A stretch of DNA of 64,000 nucleotides, taken from assembly GCA_947383835.1 (NCBI GenBank), contig CANDEV010000001.1, positions 186,001 through 250,000 of the forward strand. Reading direction: 5' to 3'. The notes beneath the pieces were generated by a model, which was not told where the DNA came from, searched no databases, and saw only the letters and a program-made list of their open reading frames with translations. The position numbers and the translations under genes were made by a program. Position 1 is the first letter of the stretch, and each line of letters starts with the position of its first letter. Origin of the DNA: an uncultured Clostridia bacterium. Lineage in GTDB: Bacteria; Bacillota; Clostridia; Oscillospirales; Ruminococcaceae. Positions 59,496 through 64,000 of this stretch are shown one piece after another.

Positions 59496-61151
59496 TTGAA
59501 AAAACAAGGTTTTTTACTAAGCTCGGCAATACTGATATTTTCCGCAGTACTGGCGAAGCTGGCGGGAGCGCTGTTCCGAATACCTCTGGCAAATATGCTG
59601 GGCGGCACGGGCATGGGTTATTTTTCAAGCGCTTACGGCATTTTTATGACGGTTTACGCCGTATCGGTAACCGGTCTCCCTGCCGCCGTTGCTAAGCTTA
59701 CGGCTGAAAATTCCGCTCTTGAAAGATACGGCAATCTCCGCAGGGTCAAGTCCTCGGCTCTTTTATTTTTTTCTCTGACGGGACTTGCCTTTACTGCGGC
59801 AATGCTGCTTTTGGCGTACCCTTTCTGCGTTTATGTCAGCGGCAGTCCCGAGACTGTTCCGTCGGTGCTGGCGATCGCGCCCTCTGTCCTTTTCGGCTGC
59901 ATGACCTCTGTGTACCGCGGTTACTACGAGGGGTTGCGGAATATGTTCCCCACCGCCGTTTCCCAGATTTTAGAGGGTATCGTCAAGCTTTGCGCGGGAC
60001 TTGCCCTGTGCATTTGGGTACTTAAAAATCCCGATACTGTTCGGCACATCTGCACATTTTTCAATTGTTCCGTTACAGCTATTGCCGCAGCAGCCGCTGT
60101 TTTCGGCATTTCAATTTCTTCGGCTGCGGGTACTTTTTATCTTATCCTGCGTGACAAGCTTAAGGGGGACGGGCTTTCTGATGAGGAAATCATTTCCACA
60201 AGCAATCCCAATCATACCGACAGCAGAAAAACGATCGTTGCCGCTTTGCTTAAAACCGCCGTTCCTATCGCTTTGGGGGCGTTGGTAACAAATCTTACTT
60301 CTCTTATCGACCTTGTTACTATCATGCGCTCGCTTCGGTCGGCTGCGGAAAAAGCCCCCGAATTTTTTTCAAGGCTTTCGGCAAACGTCCCTGCCTCAGA
60401 GCTTCCAAACTTTCTTTTCGGCAGCTTTACGGGACTTGCCGTTACGGTTTTCAACTTAGTGCCGTCCTTTACAAATATGTTCGGCAAAGGCATTCTCCCT
60501 GCGCTTTCCGAGTCCTTTGCGGCAGGAGACAAATTACGGGTAAAGCTTTCCGCGGAAAATGCCTTTTTCGTTACAGCTTTGCTTTCCTTTCCCTCAGCGG
60601 CGGGGATTTCCGTGCTTTCGGGAGAAATTTTGCGGACATTGTTCCCCACAAAACCTGTTGAAACAGCAGCCTGCACCGCTTCTCTTACAATTCTTGGGAT
60701 TGCTGTTGCATTTCTATGTATATCCTCAACGGCATTTGCAATTCTTCAAGCTGCGGGACGACCCGATCTGCCCGTTAAGCTGATGATACCCGGCGTATTG
60801 GTAAAATTTGTCGGCAACATATTGTTAGTACCGCTACCCGAACTTAATATTTCCGGTGCAGCCATTTCCACTCTGCTTTGCTATGTTGTAATATGTGTAC
60901 CCGCTGTGTCAATGGCGACTAAGTGTACAAAAATGGATAAATCATACATAAAAGGAGTTTTTTTGAAGATAATATACTGTTCGGCAATGTGCGGCGGAGG
61001 TGCATTATTGGCAAAAAATTCATTTTCTCAAGCCTTTGACGGCATAATCTTGTTATTTATTTCCATAATTTCAGGTGTAATTTTTTACATAATAAGTACG
61101 ATTTTATTGGGCATAATTACAAAAAGTACGTTAAAATCGCTGATTTCCTAA
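59496..61151 (+). CDS. polysaccharide/lipid flippase, SpoVB/MVF-like
   Basis: 551 residues, TTG start with AGGAAAAATT upstream. MOP superfamily, about 12-14 TM helices, starting KKQGFLLSSAILIFSAVLAKLAGALFRIPLANMLGG, the SpoVB/YabM signature. Probably flips lipid-linked precursors. In Bacillus the homologue yabM precedes mazG (yabN) and yabO, the same order as here. Confidence 0.88.
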   Translation: MKKQGFLLSSAILIFSAVLAKLAGALFRIPLANMLGGTGMGYFSSAYGIFMTVYAVSVTGLPAAVAKLTAENSALERYGNLRRVKSSALLFFSLTGLAFTAAMLLLAYPFCVYVSGSPETVPSVLAIAPSVLFGCMTSVYRGYYEGLRNMFPTAVSQILEGIVKLCAGLALCIWVLKNPDTVRHICTFFNCSVTAIAAAAAVFGISISSAAGTFYLILRDKLKGDGLSDEEIISTSNPNHTDSRKTIVAALLKTAVPIALGALVTNLTSLIDLVTIMRSLRSAAEKAPEFFSRLSANVPASELPNFLFGSFTGLAVTVFNLVPSFTNMFGKGILPALSESFAAGDKLRVKLSAENAFFVTALLSFPSAAGISVLSGEILRTLFPTKPVETAACTASLTILGIAVAFLCISSTAFAILQAAGRPDLPVKLMIPGVLVKFVGNILLVPLPELNISGAAISTLLCYVVICVPAVSMATKCTKMDKSYIKGVFLKIIYCSAMCGGGALLAKNSFSQAFDGIILLFISIISGVIFYIISTILLGIITKSTLKSLIS

Positions 61152-61168
61152 AAATTTTGAAAAAACCC

Positions 61169-61197
61169 TTGAAATTATTTGATTTATAGGTTAATAT
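61169..61197 (+). promoter_or_regulatory. promoter of mazG
   Basis: TTGAAA (61169-61174), 17-bp spacer, TAATAT (61192-61197). Weaker -10. Confidence 0.5.
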
Positions 61198-61254
61198 ATT
61201 AAGGTAGCGTTTTTTCAGCGGTCTTTCCTATATAGGAATATTTCGGAGGTTTTT

Positions 61255-62046
61255 ATGGATTTTACTTTCAAAAACAGATACGATATCAACGATATGCTTG
61301 AAATTATGCGTATCCTGCGCTCCGAAAACGGCTGCCCATGGGACAGAGAGCAGACCCACAAATCTATCCGCAAGGATTTTTTGGAAGAGGTCTACGAGGC
61401 TGTGGAGGCTATCGACCTTGAAGATACCGCTCTGCTGCGGGAAGAATTGGGCGACGTGCTGCTGCAGGTGGTTTTCCACTCAAGAATTGAGGAGGAGAAG
61501 GAAAGTTTTGATTTCGGCGATGTTGTAAACGAGGTGTGCCAAAAGCTGGTTATACGTCATCCCCACGTTTTCGGTAACGTTACCGCCGAGACAAGCGACG
61601 AGGTGCTGAAAAACTGGAACAATATCAAGCAGGAAACCAAGGGACAGGAGACATACTCCGAGACCTTGGAAAGCGTATGTACTGCTTTGCCTGCGTTAAT
61701 GCGTGCACAGAAAATCGGGCAGCGCGCCAAAAGGGCAGGCATGGATTTCGCAAACGTGAACGATGTGCTGCAATGCCTTGAAAGCGAAATTGCCGAGCTT
61801 AAAGCGGCTGTAAACGATGGAAATTCAGACTGTATCAAGGAGGAGCTTGGCGACGTGCTGTTCTCATGCACAAATCTTGCAAGGCACCTTGACTGTGACG
61901 CGGAGGAAGCGTTGACAATGTCGGCAGTAAAATTCACCAAACGGTTCAAAGCTGCCGAGGAAATGATCAGATGCGACGGGATCGACATGAGATCCCTGAA
62001 CATAGACGAGCTTGACGCCTATTGGCAGAAAGCAAAAACAAAATAA
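61255..62046 (+). CDS. mazG: nucleoside triphosphate pyrophosphohydrolase MazG
   Basis: 263 residues, two MazG units. EEVYEAVEAID...LREELGDVLLQVVFH is the metal-binding EExxE...ExxD pattern of unit 1; ELGDVLFSCTNLARHLDCDAEEAL is that of unit 2. Hydrolyses non-canonical NTPs. Part of the yab-type cluster with hup and rqcP; TTTCGGAGG before ATG. Confidence 0.94.
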   Translation: MDFTFKNRYDINDMLEIMRILRSENGCPWDREQTHKSIRKDFLEEVYEAVEAIDLEDTALLREELGDVLLQVVFHSRIEEEKESFDFGDVVNEVCQKLVIRHPHVFGNVTAETSDEVLKNWNNIKQETKGQETYSETLESVCTALPALMRAQKIGQRAKRAGMDFANVNDVLQCLESEIAELKAAVNDGNSDCIKEELGDVLFSCTNLARHLDCDAEEALTMSAVKFTKRFKAAEEMIRCDGIDMRSLNIDELDAYWQKAKTK

Positions 62047-62093
62047 AAAATGGGGATTTTTAATTACCCATTAAAATTATGGAGGTAGTCAAA

Positions 62094-62372
62094 ATGACAA
62101 AGGCAGAATTAATCACAGCAATCTCAGATAACAGCGGTCTCACAAAGAAGGATGCGGAGAAGGCTCTCAATGCTGTAACAACTTCTATCCAGGACGCACT
62201 TATCAACGGCGACAAGGTTCAGATCGTAGGATTCGGTACATTTGAAGTACGTGAGAGAAGCGCAAGAGAAGCTATCAACCCCAGAACTAAGGAAAAGACA
62301 AAGGTTCCCGCAAAGAAAGTTCCTGCTTTCAAAGCCGGCAAGTCTCTCAAGGACGCTGTTGACGCTAAGTAA
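62094..62372 (+). CDS. hup: HU family DNA-binding protein
   Basis: 92 residues from ATG 62094 (TGGAGGTAGTC). TKAELITAISDNSGLTKKDAEKAL, then FGTFEVRERSAREAINPRT (beta-arm with the proline) and KVPAFKAGKSLKD. Complete bacterial HU. Codon choice suggests very high expression. Confidence 0.97.
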   Translation: MTKAELITAISDNSGLTKKDAEKALNAVTTSIQDALINGDKVQIVGFGTFEVRERSAREAINPRTKEKTKVPAKKVPAFKAGKSLKDAVDAK

Positions 62373-62451
62373 TTAGTATAGAATTTTCGGACGGAACGGA
62401 TTTTGCCGCTTCCGTCCGATTTTTTTGGAAATTTTTGAAAGGGTGAAATTT

Positions 62452-62697
62452 ATGCGTCTTGACAAATATTTGAAAATAACACGCCTTATCAAGCGGCGCA
62501 CCGTTGCAAACGAAGCCTGCGACGCGGGTAAAGTTTCGGTAAACGGTACTGTGGCAAGAGCCTCCTACGACGTCAAGGTCGGGGACGTTATCGAAATAAA
62601 TCTCGGCACAAAGCCCCTTAAAGTTAAGGTTTTGAACGTCACGGAGTACGCCACAAAGGAAAACGCGGCTGATAACTACACCGTTTTAGACGGCTGA
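62452..62697 (+). CDS. rqcP: S4-domain RNA-binding protein RqcP
   Basis: 81 residues from ATG 62452 (GAAAGGGTG). S4 fold: MRLDKYLKITRLIKRRTVANEACDAGKVSVNG, the YabO/Hsp15 family, which acts with RqcH in rescue of stalled 50S subunits. Follows hup; yabP/yabQ do not follow, so the cluster is shortened compared with Bacillus. Confidence 0.93.
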   Translation: MRLDKYLKITRLIKRRTVANEACDAGKVSVNGTVARASYDVKVGDVIEINLGTKPLKVKVLNVTEYATKENAADNYTVLDG

Positions 62698-62793
62698 GCG
62701 GGAAAGCCACCGCGGACAGTTTCTACCCCCAAAATGCACAAATTTATCAACCTCCCTTTCAATGGAGAGGGAGTGTTATAATCGGAGGTAAAT

Positions 62794-62964
62794 ATGGGTC
62801 CTTACGAATATATTGTGGAAAAAATTGACGGTGACTATGCGGTGCTCCGCCGCACAGATATTACTGCCGACGATACAGTTTTAGTTGCGCGCGCCCTGCT
62901 TCCCGAGGAGACGGACGAGGGTACACGGCTTCTGTGGGAAAATTTGGAGTATTCGATAATATAA
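62794..62964 (+). CDS. small DUF3006-like protein
   Basis: 56 residues, MGPYEYIVEKIDGDYAVLRR...LLPEETDEGTRLLWENLEYSII, the short beta-rich pattern of DUF3006. Function unknown. AATCGGAGG lies before the ATG, and a terminator follows the stop. Confidence 0.75.
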   Translation: MGPYEYIVEKIDGDYAVLRRTDITADDTVLVARALLPEETDEGTRLLWENLEYSII

Positions 62965-62968
62965 AAAA

Positions 62969-62997
62969 CTCCCCAAAAGGCTGAGCCTTTTGGGGAG
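62969..62997. terminator. bidirectional terminator
   Basis: CTCCCCAAAAGGC pairs with GCCTTTTGGGGAG around TGA; A-run before and T-run after. Between convergent genes. Confidence 0.88.
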
Positions 62998-63015
62998 CTT
63001 TTCCATTTTTGAAAA

Positions 63016-63468
63016 TTATTCCTCGTTGTTATCCGGAGCTTCATTTATCTCCTCAAGTACCTCGATAACTTCCTCCTCCGAGGGAGTTTCCTCATCAACG
63101 GGAGGTTCGGGCTTTTCAAGCTTTGCGCCGCACTTGCCGCAGAAGGTATCCTCAAATGGGCACTCCGCGCCGCAGTCCTGACACTTTACCATGCCCTTGA
63201 TAGCCAATATCTGACTTTTCATGTCGGCAATTGTTTCCAACGAAGCGGTAATAGAGTTTACAGTTTCTGCCACTTCGTCGGCAGGGTTATCCTTGTAAGT
63301 ATCGTAGTAATACTTTCCAAGAATTGTATAATTGTCGCTGACAGAATGCTCGGACGAGATGATTTTTGCATTGAACTTAGCAACGCTGCTTACCTGCTTT
63401 GTCTTTTCACCGACGGTTTTACCCGTTTCGGAAATTGTGTCGCCGATCTTTTTAAAAATATCGCTCAT
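63016..63468 (-). CDS. zinc-ribbon coiled-coil protein
   Basis: 150 residues. Helical N-terminus (FKKIGDTISETGKTVGEKTKQV) of the type seen in stress/phage-shock-like or spore-associated helical proteins; a zinc ribbon CQDCGAECPFEDTFCGKCG (about 96-114) and an acidic Pro/Glu tail. Function unknown. AGGAGG-like site before ATG. Confidence 0.75.
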   Translation of the reverse strand: MSDIFKKIGDTISETGKTVGEKTKQVSSVAKFNAKIISSEHSVSDNYTILGKYYYDTYKDNPADEVAETVNSITASLETIADMKSQILAIKGMVKCQDCGAECPFEDTFCGKCGAKLEKPEPPVDEETPSEEEVIEVLEEINEAPDNNEE

Positions 63469-63540
63469 AAATTATTCCTCCTATAAAAAATTGTAGGTTT
63501 TTGCTTGACAATAATATTATACTACATATAATATTAAATG

Positions 63541-64000
63541 TCAATACCCTTTTATGATTTTTATTATATTTTTTTTCGGAGGACATTCCCTTTCACTTCC
63601 ATATCGAAAGACATTGGAAAATTCTTCAGCAATTTTATCAATATCACAGTCCGTTGATGTGTGGAGTACCGCTATCAGCTCACCTTTTTGCACCCGCTCT
63701 CCAACTGTCTTGTGGAAAACAATTCCTGCTGTCGGGTCAATATCCGATTCCTTTGTCTCACGTCCCGCCCCCAGTTTAAGGGAGGTCATACCGGTCTCCT
63801 CGCAGGATATACCGCAAATATATCCGTCTTCCGCGGCAAAAATTTCCTTTTGTCTTTTGGACTTTTCAAACAAATCATAGTCATCGGTGACGTTCGGATC
63901 CCCGCCCTGCAATTCTATCATCTGCCGCAGCTTTTTAAGGGCAGTACCGCTTGTTACGGCTTTCTCCGCCATTTTTCGGCAGACGGACTCGTCCCCCAAC
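63541..64000 (-). CDS. pdp: pyrimidine-nucleoside phosphorylase, C-terminal part
   Basis: About 153 codons visible, no start; the N-terminus is beyond 64000. The C-terminal domain of PyNP/DeoA: VTSGTALKKLRQMIELQGGDP, then AAEDGYICGISCEETG...LKLGAGRETKESDIDPTAGIVFHKTVGERVQKGELIAVLHT, a lipoyl/biotinyl-like hammerhead typical of the family. Splits uridine and thymidine; it partners upp in pyrimidine salvage. Confidence 0.9.
   Translation of the reverse strand, partial: LGDESVCRKMAEKAVTSGTALKKLRQMIELQGGDPNVTDDYDLFEKSKRQKEIFAAEDGYICGISCEETGMTSLKLGAGRETKESDIDPTAGIVFHKTVGERVQKGELIAVLHTSTDCDIDKIAEEFSNVFRYGSERECPPKKNIIKIIKGY

Noticed and set aside
1..64000. tRNA or rRNA genes, CRISPR array, prophage
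   Set aside because: I saw none of the usual signatures: no CCA-ended cloverleaf, no regular spacer array, no integrase or phage structural genes.

Overview
This window looks like a chromosomal segment of a Gram-positive, low-to-mid GC Clostridia bacterium, most likely a Ruminococcus-like member of the Oscillospiraceae. I infer this from the mix of genes (spoIIE, a SpoVB-like flippase, yab-type mazG and rqcP, UPF0291 and ACT-domain PheB proteins, a GlgC/GlgD pair) and from strong AGGAGG-type ribosome sites. Promoters are mostly TTGACA-like, N17, TATAAT, often with an extended -10 TGn. The window holds about 65 protein genes, no rRNA or tRNA genes, no CRISPR array, and no phage or transposase genes.

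Layout. 1-4.7 kb: truncated tmcAL diverging from ackA, then a compact operon (P-loop kinase-like protein, UPF0291, GNAT, nspC). 4.7-11 kb (minus strand): a DUF4358 lipoprotein, an MBOAT/DHHW pair for polysaccharide O-acylation, and an ExbB/ExbD-like operon with a third membrane protein. 11-17.1 kb (minus): the glycogen operon glgB-glgC-glgD-glgA. 17.4-21.4 kb (minus): spoIIE and a tandem-domain PPK2. 21.5-24.9 kb (plus): an unrecognised 324-residue protein behind a structured leader, and a MetRS-like enzyme with an altered KMSKS loop. 25-28.3 kb (minus): lipoprotein plus metA, and an ABC-F ribosome-protection gene with a leader-peptide/terminator attenuator. 28.3-37.3 kb (plus): manA, a MATE exporter, small accessory enzymes (HIT, three acetyltransferase/Nudix-type genes, MIF homologue, P-loop protein), ROK glucokinase, GT2 and ppa. 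37.4-43.5 kb (minus): DUF4375, ankyrin, ilvD, a small membrane protein, and a Tet(M)-like GTPase fused to a Rae1/YacP nuclease. 43.5-52 kb (minus): glmS, rpiB-upp, GNAT-tsaE-tsaB, pheB-hom-thrB. 52-57 kb (minus): a LacI regulator with a sugar ABC importer. 57-59.4 kb (minus): aminotransferase-trpS. 59.5-63 kb (plus): SpoVB-like flippase, mazG, hup, rqcP and a small DUF3006-like gene. The right end has a zinc-ribbon gene and a truncated pyrimidine-nucleoside phosphorylase.

How it works together: sugar import (LacI/ABC) and ROK kinase, manA and glg genes connect carbohydrate uptake to glycogen storage. metA, hom, thrB, pheB and ilvD form an aspartate/branched-chain amino acid set. Several genes act on tRNA or the ribosome: tmcAL, metG-like, trpS, tsaB/tsaE, rqcP, ABC-F and the GTPase-nuclease fusion.

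The most novel items are the GTPase-Rae1 fusion, the ExbB/ExbD trio, the ABC-F attenuator, the structured leader at 21.6 kb, the spoIIE-type 21-bp-spaced promoter, and at least three families of palindromic intergenic elements (one present in three copies). All calls are from reading the sequence; no database search was run.
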